Assembly (NCBI GenBank): GCA_042854365.1
Contig: AP031437.1
Span: forward strand, 1,798,001 to 1,862,000
DNA from: Anaeromassilibacillus sp001305115
GTDB lineage: Bacteria; Bacillota; Clostridia; Oscillospirales; Acutalibacteraceae
Length of the DNA: 64,000 bases
Direction of reading: 5' to 3'
Shown here: piece by piece, positions 54,337 to 63,558 of the stretch
How positions within the stretch are numbered: the first letter of the stretch is position 1
Layout of the letters: every line of letters starts with the position of its first letter
Position numbers and translations under genes: made by a program
Notes under the pieces: generated by a model
Told to the model about the DNA's origin: nothing
The model's input: only the letters and a program-made list of their open reading frames with translations
Database searches by the model: none

Positions 54337-55794
54337 TTATTTCTTCAGCTTCTCCAGGCCTACCCGCAGCCTGCGCAAGGATTCTTCCTTACCCAATATT
54401 GCCAGAATCTCCATTGCACCGCCGGGCGTGACCTGCTTGCCAGCCGCCGCGATTCGGACCGGCCAAAGTAGCGTTCCATTCTTTACTTCCAATCGTTGTG
54501 CCAAAGCGATCAATTGATCGTGAATGGTTTCCAGCTGCCAATCCGAAACGCTTTCCAGTTCAGCAATCGCTGCTTCGAGCATGGTGACGGAATTCTCTAA
54601 GTTCGTCTTACTTTTCTTATTGACGAAGAGATCCACTGGATACTCCGGCAGCTCCTGGAAGAAGCCGATGATTTCCGGGATCTCCGTCAACTTGGTGACG
54701 CGGGGCTGCAAAATAGAAGCCAACACGGGCCAATTCATCTTTTTATCCCCAAATACCTGCTGAAAATATGGCATGGCCACTTCGATAAAGGTATCCTGGG
54801 GCATAGCGCGAAGATATTCCGCGTTAAACCATGTCAGCTTATCATAATCAAATACTGCCGGCGATTTGCTGATTCCCTCAATGGAGAAATTTTCCACCAA
54901 TTCCGGTAATGTAAACAGCTCTCGGTTTTCTTTTGGGCACCATCCCAGCAAAGCAATATAGTTTGTGATTGCCTCTGGAAGATATCCCTCCGCTAAAAGA
55001 TCGGCAAATCCGGTCGCACCGTGCCGCTTGGAAAGCTTGGAAACACTTCCGTCCTCATTCTTTCCCATGATTAATGGCAGATGCACATAGGTCGGCACCT
55101 CCCAGCCAAATGCTTCATAAAGCAAATTATACTTAGGAGTCGATGTGAGATATTCACAACCGCGCACCACATGCGTGATGTGCATCAGATGGTCGTCAAT
55201 CACATTGGCAAAATTGTATGTAGGATACCCATCGGACTTTAAAAGAATTTGATCCTCTAGCTCACGATTTTCAATGGTAATATCGCCGTAAACCACATCA
55301 TGGAATGTCGTAGATCCCTCGATTGGCATTTTTTGCCGGATTACATAAGGGGTCCCTGCTTTTAGGAGTTTGTCCACCTCTTCCTGTGGCAAATCACGAC
55401 AATGACGGTCATAACCGCCGCCCTCTTGTGCTTCATGCAGGGCATCCAAACGCTCCTTCGTACAGAAGCAATAATAGGCTTTGCCCTCTCGGACAAGCTG
55501 TTCCGCATAAGGCTTGTATAAATCCTTGCGCTTGCTCTGAACATATGGGCCAAAATCGCCACCCACATCCGGACCTTCGTCATGCTTGAGTCCTACTTGT
55601 TCCAAGGTACGATAGATCACATCAACCGCACCTTCCACCAGGCGTTCCTGGTCGGTATCCTCTATACGCAATACAAACTGACCGTCCATAGATTTTGCAA
55701 TCAGATATTCGTATAGCGCCGTGCGCAGATTTCCCACATGCATGAATCCTGTGGGGCTCGGCGCAAATCTTGTTCTTACGGCTTGCTTTTGCAT
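54337..55794 (-). CDS. gltX: Glutamyl-tRNA synthetase
   Basis: The 485-residue class I synthetase has RTRFAPSPTGFMHVGNLRTAL (HVGN at 19-22, shown here in overlapping blocks FAPSPTG and HVGNLRTAL), RIEDTD, a CxC-like zinc region reduced to YCFCTKE, and KLSKRHGA as KMSKS. I use ATG 55794, the usual family start; an upstream ATG at 55818 overlaps the ribosome site region. It is first in the gltX-glnS pair. Confidence 0.95.
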   Translation of the reverse strand: MQKQAVRTRFAPSPTGFMHVGNLRTALYEYLIAKSMDGQFVLRIEDTDQERLVEGAVDVIYRTLEQVGLKHDEGPDVGGDFGPYVQSKRKDLYKPYAEQLVREGKAYYCFCTKERLDALHEAQEGGGYDRHCRDLPQEEVDKLLKAGTPYVIRQKMPIEGSTTFHDVVYGDITIENRELEDQILLKSDGYPTYNFANVIDDHLMHITHVVRGCEYLTSTPKYNLLYEAFGWEVPTYVHLPLIMGKNEDGSVSKLSKRHGATGFADLLAEGYLPEAITNYIALLGWCPKENRELFTLPELVENFSIEGISKSPAVFDYDKLTWFNAEYLRAMPQDTFIEVAMPYFQQVFGDKKMNWPVLASILQPRVTKLTEIPEIIGFFQELPEYPVDLFVNKKSKTNLENSVTMLEAAIAELESVSDWQLETIHDQLIALAQRLEVKNGTLLWPVRIAAAGKQVTPGGAMEILAILGKEESLRRLRVGLEKLKK

Positions 55795-55911
55795 CCTAAA
55801 CCCGCCTCTCCTTTTCATCAGCGCGCTGGAAAATCACCAGCGCGCGCCCTCATGCCCCGGATCAAACTCCGGCGTCTCAATTCTTTTATTATACCAAATA
55901 TGCACAGGATT

Positions 55912-56718
55912 TCAACGTTGATTTTCCAGGTATTCCACGTATTCTTCCAAACAAAAATGGCGTTCCTGCATCGCTTTGGCATGTTCTGGGCCCACATAAC
56001 GATAATGCCAAGGCTCAAAACGAATTTTTGTGATCTCCTGTTTATCCTCGGGGTAACGTAAAATAAAACCGTACTCAACTGCATGTTCCGCCAGCCATTC
56101 ATATTCAGGCGTGGTGTCAAAATCCTCACGGACGCCGTTTAGGTCGATCGCCAAACCGGTGTTGTGCTCGCTACAGCCCGGCCGCGCCACTGAAAGAGCC
56201 GCTACAGCTTCTGCCTGCTGCAACCCCATGCCGTTGTCCTGGTTTTCCTCCACTGCCCGGTCAAATAATTCACTCTGCCGTTGCACACTCCGATAGCCAG
56301 AAGAAATCCATAGGGAAACGCCATCTGCCTGTGCAGCTGCCTGCATTTTTTGAAAAGGCTCTACGATACGTTCGTCTACATCCACGCCATATAAATTCAC
56401 TATATTGCGGTGAAAGTCATCCGGCATCGTTTCACTGTAATTTACCAATACCAACAAATCGTCCTCCGCTGGCGATTTTTCTGGCTTTGCATTGGCCTGC
56501 GCAACATCTCCTTTGGGCTTTTCTGCCGAGGAGAAGGTTGGCTCTCCTTCCACCGCAGAGGATATAGGCGCTTCTTCTGGCTTTGCAGAAGCCTGCTCCA
56601 TCGTAAAAATAAAAACGGTACTTACGGCTGCAGTGGTTACTGCAGCCGCCAATAGAGCGCCGACCGAAAGAAAAAACATCTTCACTTTGGATCTTCTTTT
56701 TTTCATGGCTTCTTTCAT
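55912..56718 (-). CDS. D-alanyl-D-alanine carboxypeptidase, VanY/M15B type
   Basis: The 268-residue protein has an N-terminal membrane anchor (about 13-38), a Pro/Glu/Ala-rich linker to about residue 85, and an M15 peptidase domain. Zinc ligands His185 and Asp192 lie in SEHNTGLAIDL and His238 in EPWHYRYVG; SSGYRSVQRQ is the usual upstream motif. It trims D-Ala from peptidoglycan stem peptides outside the membrane. Nothing nearby suggests glycopeptide resistance, so a housekeeping role is more likely. Confidence 0.92.
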   Translation of the reverse strand: MKEAMKKRRSKVKMFFLSVGALLAAAVTTAAVSTVFIFTMEQASAKPEEAPISSAVEGEPTFSSAEKPKGDVAQANAKPEKSPAEDDLLVLVNYSETMPDDFHRNIVNLYGVDVDERIVEPFQKMQAAAQADGVSLWISSGYRSVQRQSELFDRAVEENQDNGMGLQQAEAVAALSVARPGCSEHNTGLAIDLNGVREDFDTTPEYEWLAEHAVEYGFILRYPEDKQEITKIRFEPWHYRYVGPEHAKAMQERHFCLEEYVEYLENQR

Positions 56719-56886
56719 CCCTGTCCTTCAAACATTGCGGGTATTTCTCCCGAAACTATTGTTACACGGAGCAGGGAATTCATACCGATTTTGCGAAATC
56801 ACCAAGTTTTTACAGGGAAACACTCGGATGATTCTCTTTCTTTTCGCACAAACTATCCGTATTATTTGACGATAGGAGGGAAAAGC

Positions 56887-57069
56887 ATGGAAGATTTGCC
56901 TCTTGGCCTTGGTATGGCTCTCGCACAGCGTTCCGAAGCTATGCAGCAATTTTGTGCACTGACCGATGAAGAGCAGCGTATGGTGATCAACCATACGCAT
57001 CAGATTCATTCCAAACAGGAGATGCAGGCTTATGTAGACCGTTTAGCGGAGCACGCCCCTTTGGGATAA
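56887..57069 (+). CDS. Small conserved protein of unknown function
   Basis: The 60-residue product is acidic and predicted helical, with ALTDEEQRMVINHTHQIHSKQEM in overlapping parts (ALTDEEQRMV, HQIHSKQEMQ). I recall similar short proteins in many clostridia but know no function. AGGAGGG lies 7 bases before ATG 56887. The frame opens further upstream without a ribosome site. Confidence 0.65.
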   Translation: MEDLPLGLGMALAQRSEAMQQFCALTDEEQRMVINHTHQIHSKQEMQAYVDRLAEHAPLG

Positions 57070-57174
57070 TCGCACCGAATCCCATCCTTTTTCATAAACT
57101 GGTGTGTAACACGCGGGCAAAATAAAAGCCGAAAACGTATTAACCAGCGTTTCGGGTACAATTGGGTGGGATGT

Positions 57175-57396
57175 ATGAACGACTGTTGTTACGGGGAAAA
57201 ATTGATCGCAGCTGGAACCGCCATTGCCTTTCAGCTTGCACAGGAGTGCCGTCCCGAAGATCTGGAATTGTTAAGCGATCTTTTCAATGTAATCGGAGAA
57301 CAGCTTGCACTTTTGGCAAACACAAAAGCGGTCTACAAGCTTCGCTGTGATTCTAGCCGGACAATGCTTCCTGAGCAGAGTCAAGGCCCCTCATGA
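57175..57396 (+). CDS. Small Cys-containing protein of unknown function
   Basis: The 73-residue product starts MNDCCYGEKLIAAGTAIAF and continues with PEDLELLSDLFNVIGEQLALLAN, here given in parts. This Cys-then-helix layout resembles the short DUF6774-type proteins of Clostridia, a tentative match. The ribosome site is weak (GGGTGGGAT). It lies 105 bases after the other small gene and before a terminator, so both may form one unit. Confidence 0.5.
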   Translation: MNDCCYGEKLIAAGTAIAFQLAQECRPEDLELLSDLFNVIGEQLALLANTKAVYKLRCDSSRTMLPEQSQGPS

Positions 57397-57409
57397 GCAA
57401 TGCTATACG

Positions 57410-57450
57410 AAATCCGCATGCTTGTCCTACTGTCATGCGGATTTCTGTTT
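57410..57450. terminator. Terminator between convergent genes
   Basis: AAATCCGCATG and CATGCGGATTT form a perfect 11-bp stem with a 13-base loop, followed by CTGTTT. It lies between the small gene and the nitroreductase. Confidence 0.8.
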
Positions 57451-58207
57451 ATGTTGGAATATTCCGAAATTTCTCCAGATATATTGCAACCGAGCGAGAC
57501 ATTTCCCTGGAAAATGAAGACAAGTACTTGCGTTTGCAAAAAGCGTTCATATAAGATGTATAGTCAAATGGCAGGCGATTTTCACGTTCTGCTTGTTCTC
57601 GAAACCAATGTTCATGTTCTTGAGCTGAAAATTTCCGATAGCAATTCTCCTGCACAATATAAGCAGAAGAGAAGCGCTGTGGCTTCTTTCGCTGTTTTTG
57701 CTGTTCCGTCGGATACCCATATACAACCATTGCCGCAGGCATTACGTAATCGGGAAGGTCTAACAGGCATCTATGTTCTTCCACGTTCTCCAATATATCG
57801 CCGATATAACAGGAACCTACCCCCAAACTTTCGGCCGCAACCACGCTATTCTGTGCCGCAATACAGGCATCTGCCATCGCAAGCATTAAATCCCCTTCTG
57901 TCGGAAGGCGAGGGTGGCAACCCGCGAAAACAAATGCATCGTACCAACGCTGAAAATCAGCCAGAAAGAGCAATACCAGCGGCGCCTTTGCAATGAATGG
58001 TTGGTGATCGCAGGTTTCTGCCAGTTGTTCTTTCAAAGATGGGGCCGTAATCCGTAAAATGGTATACAACATTTGATTCCCTGCTGTCGGCGCCTGCATC
58101 GCCGCTTGTATGATGGCCTCCTGCACCTCCTGTGGAATCGGTTTTTCTAAAAAGACCCGTGTGGATTTTCGATCCCATAAACACTGCAAAATTGAATTCA
58201 TAACCAT
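57449..58207 (-). CDS. Nitroreductase family protein
   Basis: The 252-residue flavoprotein shows the nitroreductase plan: RKSTRVFLEKPIP at the N-terminus (FMN phosphate), AAMQAPTAGNQM, MADACIAAQNSVVAAESLGVGSCYIGDI in parts, and YGYP. It likely uses FMN and NAD(P)H to reduce quinones, nitro compounds or disulfides; the substrate is unknown. I use ATG 58207, 8 bases after GGAAGGGAG. It diverges from the membrane-protein gene. Confidence 0.9.
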   Translation of the reverse strand: MVMNSILQCLWDRKSTRVFLEKPIPQEVQEAIIQAAMQAPTAGNQMLYTILRITAPSLKEQLAETCDHQPFIAKAPLVLLFLADFQRWYDAFVFAGCHPRLPTEGDLMLAMADACIAAQNSVVAAESLGVGSCYIGDILENVEEHRCLLDLPDYVMPAAMVVYGYPTEQQKQRKKPQRFSSAYIVQENCYRKFSAQEHEHWFREQAERENRLPFDYTSYMNAFCKRKYLSSFSREMSRSVAIYLEKFRNIPT

Positions 58208-58270
58208 CGCATTCGCTCCCTTCCTTTTGCTGTAAATACTTTCCTTACAAAACCTAACTCGGAGGTTTCC

Positions 58271-58945
58271 ATGGAGAAAGAAATTTGGTATCACAAATTG
58301 AATACTTATTTTGTCATCTTCTATTTGCTTTTTAGCTTTTGTCTCATGGGATTTTACCTATTCAATGGACAACTCTATTATGCAGCATTGGGCCTTGGGG
58401 GAATTCTCCTGCTCCTATTGCCCACCGTCTTTGAACGGGCATATAACCTTTCTCCGGTCTATCAATTTCATTTTTTAGCTTACTGTTTTTTATTCTTTTC
58501 CTATGTCATAGGGCTGGTGATGCAGGCCTATCACTTTATTCCACTCTATGATAAAATCATGCACACACTTTCCGGAACTTTAGGGATGTTCCTGGGAGTT
58601 CTATTGTTCTACCTGTGTAAGGACAAGCAGGAATTTCAAAAACAGGACTATCCCTTGGTGGCTATCACCTCTTTTTCTGTCTCCATGGCGATTGCAGGCT
58701 TGTGGGAAATTGGGGAATACCTGATTAGTCTGTTTTTTCCTTGCGACCCACAGCGCGTCGCAGAAACCGGCGTATCCGACACCATGCAGGACTTCATCGT
58801 ATGCATGATCGGAGCTTTGTTATGGCTCCCTTTTCTATATCGGTTTTATCGCAAGGATAAAGCTGATTTTTTGATGAATTGCCTTCTCATCTTTTTCAAA
58901 AAGAATGCAAAACACTCGCATACGTACAACCAATCGCGTCTTTAA
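58271..58945 (+). CDS. Six-helix membrane protein of unknown function (paralog of 14378-15100)
   Basis: The 224-residue protein has about six hydrophobic helices and the same polar signature as its paralog: YDKIMHTLSG, GLWEIGEYLIS and SDTMQDFIVCMIGA. The shared His, Glu, Asp and Asn-like positions suggest a common membrane-embedded site. GGAGG lies 5 bases before the ATG. It diverges from the nitroreductase and precedes the SDR gene. Confidence 0.75.
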   Translation: MEKEIWYHKLNTYFVIFYLLFSFCLMGFYLFNGQLYYAALGLGGILLLLLPTVFERAYNLSPVYQFHFLAYCFLFFSYVIGLVMQAYHFIPLYDKIMHTLSGTLGMFLGVLLFYLCKDKQEFQKQDYPLVAITSFSVSMAIAGLWEIGEYLISLFFPCDPQRVAETGVSDTMQDFIVCMIGALLWLPFLYRFYRKDKADFLMNCLLIFFKKNAKHSHTYNQSRL

Positions 58946-59066
58946 AACGATAAGCGTTCCTTTCCAAGTCTATCAGGAACAATTGATCCCTTTTGAGAAT
59001 ATTCTATATGAAAAACGGGAGATTTCGGCAGTCGCCCGCAGAAAAAAAGGAAAGGCGGTATCGAAT

Positions 59067-59975
59067 ATGATTCCCATGTATCCGTACATAAAGCACGAGA
59101 CAAAATGCAAGGAAATTCCTGTCCCCTTCCCACCGCAACATCAGTATAGCCAACCTGGTATGGAATATCTGATGGAACCTCGCCCGATCTCTGAAAATAT
59201 CGAAACACGAGGAAGTGGAAAACTTCAAGATCGGGTTGCCATTATCACTGGCGGCGATAGTGGCATCGGGCGTGCTGTTGCCTATGCCTTTGCAAAGGAA
59301 GGCGCAGATATTGTCATCGCCTATCTCAATGAACATCGTGATGCACAAGAAACCAAAGAGCACGTCGAAAAGCTCGGGCGAAAATGTCTTCTTATCTCCG
59401 GCGATCTCAAAAAAGAATCCGTATCCAAAGAAATCGTCCGGCAGGCAATCCATTGTTTTGGAAAAATCGATATTCTTGTCAACAACCACGCTGTACAATT
59501 CCTCCAAAAAAGCATCCTGGATTTATCAGCCGAACAGCTTGATTTGACCTTTCGTACCAATGTCTACAGTTATTTCTACATGATTAAGGCTGCACTGCCC
59601 TACTTAAAGCCGGGAAGTTCCATCATCAATACAACGTCCGTCACCGCTTACAGAGGAAGTCCGGAACTCTTGGACTACAGTGCTACAAAAGGTGCCATTG
59701 TGTCCCTAACCCGTTCTCTTTCCCTCAATTTAGTAGAACGTGGCATTCGAGTCAATGGCGTTGCCCCCGGGCCAATTTGGACTCCGCTGATTCCCGCTTC
59801 CTACTCTGCAAGAGAAGTGGAAACTTTTGGGACCTATACCTCACAAGTTCCTATGATGCGAGCTGGTCAACCGTTCGAAGTCGCAACCAGTTATGTCTTC
59901 CTTGCAAGCGACGATGCCAGCTATATGTCAGGACAAATCCTTCACCCGGACGGGGGAACCATTGTCAACAGTTAA
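59067..59975 (+). CDS. Short-chain dehydrogenase/reductase (YhdF/GsiB-type stress SDR)
   Basis: The 302-residue enzyme has an N-terminal extension of about 50 residues (PVPFPPQHQYSQPGMEYLM), typical of the YhdF/YdaD general-stress branch. The Rossmann fold follows with TGGDSGIG (61-68), NNHA, and the catalytic triad Ser191, Tyr204 and Lys208. The substrate is unknown; NADP(H) or NAD(H) use cannot be told. The start at ATG 59067 is chosen by family length; the ribosome site is poor. Confidence 0.9.
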   Translation: MIPMYPYIKHETKCKEIPVPFPPQHQYSQPGMEYLMEPRPISENIETRGSGKLQDRVAIITGGDSGIGRAVAYAFAKEGADIVIAYLNEHRDAQETKEHVEKLGRKCLLISGDLKKESVSKEIVRQAIHCFGKIDILVNNHAVQFLQKSILDLSAEQLDLTFRTNVYSYFYMIKAALPYLKPGSSIINTTSVTAYRGSPELLDYSATKGAIVSLTRSLSLNLVERGIRVNGVAPGPIWTPLIPASYSAREVETFGTYTSQVPMMRAGQPFEVATSYVFLASDDASYMSGQILHPDGGTIVNS

Positions 59976-60075
59976 GCCAGCACAACCGAAACTTCTTTAT
60001 AGGATAACCTTACATAAACACAAAAATAGACCACACTCTCCGGTCCATAAAATTGTAGGATTCTTAGAGATAGAA

Positions 60076-60107
60076 AAAGGGTTTCATCCGAATGGATGAA
60101 ACCCTTT
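60076..60107. terminator. Terminator between the SDR gene and tuf
   Basis: A perfect 14-bp stem (AAAGGGTTTCATCC with its complement) and a 4-base loop lie between the convergent genes. On the minus strand it runs into TTTTTCTA after tuf. Confidence 0.88.
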
Positions 60108-60122
60108 ATAAGCAAGTAAAAA

Positions 60123-61325
60123 TTACTCGTTGATCTTGATAACAACACCGGAACCAACCGTACGGCCGCCCTCACGGATAGCGAAACGGAGGCCTTCCTC
60201 GATTGCGATCGGGGTAATCAATTCAACGTCCATCTCGACGTTATCGCCAGGCATGCACATCTCGGTGCCTTCCGGCAGATTGATAACACCGGTAACGTCG
60301 GTCGTTCTGAAATAGAACTGCGGACGATAGTTGTTGAAGAACGGAGTATGACGGCCGCCTTCATCCTTTGTCAGGACGTAAACCTGGCCGCGGAACTTCG
60401 TGTGCGGATGAATGGTGCCCGGCTTTGCGAGAACCTGTCCACGCTCGATTTCCGTTCTCTGAATACCACGAAGCAAAGCGCCAACGTTGTCGCCAGCCTC
60501 AGCAAAGTCGAGAACCTTGCGGAACATTTCCAGACCTGTGATAACGGTCTTCTTGCGCTCCTCGGTCAAGCCGATGATCTCAACTTCTTCGCCAACCTTT
60601 GCCATACCGCGCTCTACTCTACCAGTTGCAACAGTACCACGGCCAGTGATGGTGAAGACGTCCTCGACAGGCATCAAGAACGGCAGGTCGGACTTACGCT
60701 CCGGAGTCGGAATGTAGCTATCAACAGCAGCCATCAACTCATGGATGCACTTGTACTCCGGTGCACTCGGGTCCTTGGACTCGGACTCCAGAGCCTGGAG
60801 AGCAGAACCGCGGACAATCGGGGTGTCATCGCCCGGGAACTCATACTCGTTCAACAGGTCGCGGATTTCCATCTCGACCAGATCGAGCAGCTCCGGATCG
60901 TCAACCTGATCCGCTTTGTTCATGAACACAACGATATACGGCACGCCAACCTGACGGGAGAGCAGGATGTGCTCTCTGGTCTGCGGCATCGGGCCGTCAG
61001 CAGCGGAAACAACCAGGATAGCGCCGTCCATCTGAGCAGCACCGGTGATCATGTTCTTAACATAGTCAGCATGGCCGGGGCAGTCAACGTGTGCATAGTG
61101 ACGGGTTGCAGTCTGATATTCCACGTGCGCGGTGTTGATCGTGATACCACGCTCTCTCTCTTCAGGAGCCTTATCGATATTTGCATAATCGACGAACTCT
61201 GCGTCGCCCTCCAGGTTGAGGACCTTCGTGATCGCAGCAGTCAGTGTGGTCTTACCATGGTCAACGTGGCCGATGGTGCCAATGTTAATATGCGGTTTGG
61301 ATCTTTCGAATTTTGCTTTTGCCAT
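60123..61325 (-). CDS. tuf: Translation elongation factor Tu
   Basis: The 400-residue GTPase brings aminoacyl-tRNA to the ribosome. GTP-binding motifs are GHVDHGKTT, DCPGHADYVKNM and NKAD, followed by two beta-barrel domains. It ends the str operon after fusA, with 106 bases between them that may hold a further promoter. Codon use is highly biased, as expected of a very strongly expressed gene. Confidence 0.98.
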   Translation of the reverse strand: MAKAKFERSKPHINIGTIGHVDHGKTTLTAAITKVLNLEGDAEFVDYANIDKAPEERERGITINTAHVEYQTATRHYAHVDCPGHADYVKNMITGAAQMDGAILVVSAADGPMPQTREHILLSRQVGVPYIVVFMNKADQVDDPELLDLVEMEIRDLLNEYEFPGDDTPIVRGSALQALESESKDPSAPEYKCIHELMAAVDSYIPTPERKSDLPFLMPVEDVFTITGRGTVATGRVERGMAKVGEEVEIIGLTEERKKTVITGLEMFRKVLDFAEAGDNVGALLRGIQRTEIERGQVLAKPGTIHPHTKFRGQVYVLTKDEGGRHTPFFNNYRPQFYFRTTDVTGVINLPEGTEMCMPGDNVEMDVELITPIAIEEGLRFAIREGGRTVGSGVVIKINE

Positions 61326-61431
61326 TGGGATTCTCCTCCTTTTTATAATACAGATCAGAGATTTTTTAAGTTCAGAACTATGCTTATCATTTTACCAAGG
61401 AAATGGCGAAAAATCAAGCATATTTTGTAAC

Positions 61432-63513
61432 TTATTCAGCCTTTTTCCCGCGTTCGCTGATGATAGAATCCGAAACAAACTTCGGAACCTCAGCATAGTG
61501 ATCCGGTTCCATCGTATACTGGCCTCTGCCCTGTGTCTTCGAACGCATGTCGGTTGCATAACCGAACATCTCGGACAGCGGAACCATTGCGGTGATCTGC
61601 TGGGCACCAGAAACAGCGTCCATGCCCTGGATCATGCCGCGGCGGGCGTTCAGGTCGCCGATAACGTCGCCCATGTAATCTTCGGGCACGGTAACAACAA
61701 CCTTCATGATTGGCTCCAAAATCACCGGGTCAGCCTTCTTCATTGCCTCCTTGAACGCCATAGAACCAGCGATCTTAAAGGCCATCTCAGAGGAGTCAAC
61801 CTCGTGATAAGAACCATCATACAGCGTAACCTTTACATCTACAACGTTGTAACCTGCCAAGACACCGGAGAGCATTGCACCCTGGATACCTTGGTCAACC
61901 GCCGGAATATATTCCTTCGGAATCGCGCCACCAACCGTCGCATTGACGAACTCATAACCCTTCTCCGGGTTCGGCTCGATTTTAATCTTAACATGACCGT
62001 ATTGGCCTTTACCGCCGGACTGTCTTGCATACTTGGTGTCGACGTCCGCCAGCTTGCGGATGGTCTCCTTGTAAGCAACCTGCGGCTTACCGACATTTGC
62101 TTCCACCTTGAATTCACGCAGAAGTCTATCCACAATGATTTCCAAGTGCAGTTCGCCCATGCCAGCGATGATGGTCTGGCCGGTCTCCTCATCGGTATAC
62201 GCCTTAAAGGTCGGGTCTTCTTCCGCCAGCTTTGCCAGCGCAATACCCATTTTTTCCTGGCCAGCCTTTGTCTTCGGCTCGATAGCCACGCGAATAACCG
62301 GCTCCGGGAATTCCATGGATTCCAGAATGACCGGATGCTTTTCATCGCACAGGGTGTCGCCGGTGGTGGTGTTCTTTACACCGATTGCCGCGGCAATATC
62401 ACCCGCATAGACAATGTCGATATCCTGGCGGTGATTTGCGTGCATCTGCAAAATACGGCCGATTCTCTCATTGCTGTCCTTTACAGAGTTGTAAACTGTA
62501 GCGCCCGCACTCAATGTACCGGAGTACACACGGAAATAGCACAGCTTTCCAACAAATGGGTCAGCCGCAATCTTAAATGCAAGTGCAGAGAAGGGCTCAT
62601 CGTCGGATGCATGACGATCCTCTTCCTCGCCTGTCTCCGGGTTTACACCACGGATTGCAGGGATGTCGGTCGGAGCCGGCATATAGTCGATGATCGCATC
62701 CAGGAGCTTCTGCACGCCCTTGTTCTTATAGGAAGTACCACAAGTCACTGGAACCATCGTATTGGCAATGGTGGACTTACGGATTGTACGAACAATCTCT
62801 TCCCTAGTGAGCTCTTCACCGGAGAGATATTTCTCCATGAGCTCGTCGTCCTGCTCAGCAACATGCTCAAGCAGTGCATTGTGATATTCCTCGGCAATGT
62901 CAACCATATCCTCCGGAATATCCTCGACGCGCATATCCTTGCCCATGTCGTCATAGTAGACGTCCGCCTTCATATCGATCAGGTCGATGATCCCACGGAA
63001 GGTATCTTCGCTGCCGATCGGAAGCTGAATCGGAACGGCATTACACTTCAAGCGCTCCTTCATCATCTTGACGACATTATAGAAGTCAGCGCCCATGATG
63101 TCCATCTTATTGACATACGCCATACGCGGAACATGATATTCCTCAGCCTGGCGCCAAACCGTTTCGGACTGGGGCTCAACGCCACCCTTTGCGCAGAAAA
63201 CGGTTACAGAACCGTCCAGTACGCGCAGGGAACGTTCCACCTCAACGGTGAAGTCCACGTGGCCGGGAGTGTCAATGATGTTGATGCGGTGGCCTTTCCA
63301 GAAGCAGGTCGTAGCAGCAGAGGTAATCGTGATACCTCTCTCCTGCTCCTGCGCCATCCAGTCCATCGTTGCAGCACCGTCGTGCGTCTCGCCGATCTTG
63401 TGGTTAACACCCGTATAATACAGAATACGTTCTGTCGTCGTTGTTTTACCGGCATCGATGTGCGCCATGATACCGATATTGCGGGTCATTTCGAGTGATA
63501 CCTGCCTTGGCAT
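61432..63513 (-). CDS. fusA: Translation elongation factor G
   Basis: The 693-residue translocase GTPase has AHIDAGKTTTTERIL, DTPGHVDF and NKMD, and all five domains of the family in a normal length. It acts on the ribosome after peptide-bond formation. It lies 45 bases after rpsG and ahead of tuf, the standard str-operon order. Confidence 0.98.
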   Translation of the reverse strand: MPRQVSLEMTRNIGIMAHIDAGKTTTTERILYYTGVNHKIGETHDGAATMDWMAQEQERGITITSAATTCFWKGHRINIIDTPGHVDFTVEVERSLRVLDGSVTVFCAKGGVEPQSETVWRQAEEYHVPRMAYVNKMDIMGADFYNVVKMMKERLKCNAVPIQLPIGSEDTFRGIIDLIDMKADVYYDDMGKDMRVEDIPEDMVDIAEEYHNALLEHVAEQDDELMEKYLSGEELTREEIVRTIRKSTIANTMVPVTCGTSYKNKGVQKLLDAIIDYMPAPTDIPAIRGVNPETGEEEDRHASDDEPFSALAFKIAADPFVGKLCYFRVYSGTLSAGATVYNSVKDSNERIGRILQMHANHRQDIDIVYAGDIAAAIGVKNTTTGDTLCDEKHPVILESMEFPEPVIRVAIEPKTKAGQEKMGIALAKLAEEDPTFKAYTDEETGQTIIAGMGELHLEIIVDRLLREFKVEANVGKPQVAYKETIRKLADVDTKYARQSGGKGQYGHVKIKIEPNPEKGYEFVNATVGGAIPKEYIPAVDQGIQGAMLSGVLAGYNVVDVKVTLYDGSYHEVDSSEMAFKIAGSMAFKEAMKKADPVILEPIMKVVVTVPEDYMGDVIGDLNARRGMIQGMDAVSGAQQITAMVPLSEMFGYATDMRSKTQGRGQYTMEPDHYAEVPKFVSDSIISERGKKAE

Positions 63514-63558
63514 AGTTTCCTCCTTAAAGTTCTGAAAATAGTATACAGCCTGCGCCGA

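Noticed and set aside
57449..57996. A plus-strand frame of 198 codons from 57400
   Set aside because: It is antisense to the nitroreductase, which has the clear family sequence.
60348..63498. Long plus-strand open frames of 360 and 760 codons
   Set aside because: They are antisense shadows of tuf and fusA, caused by strong codon bias in those genes.
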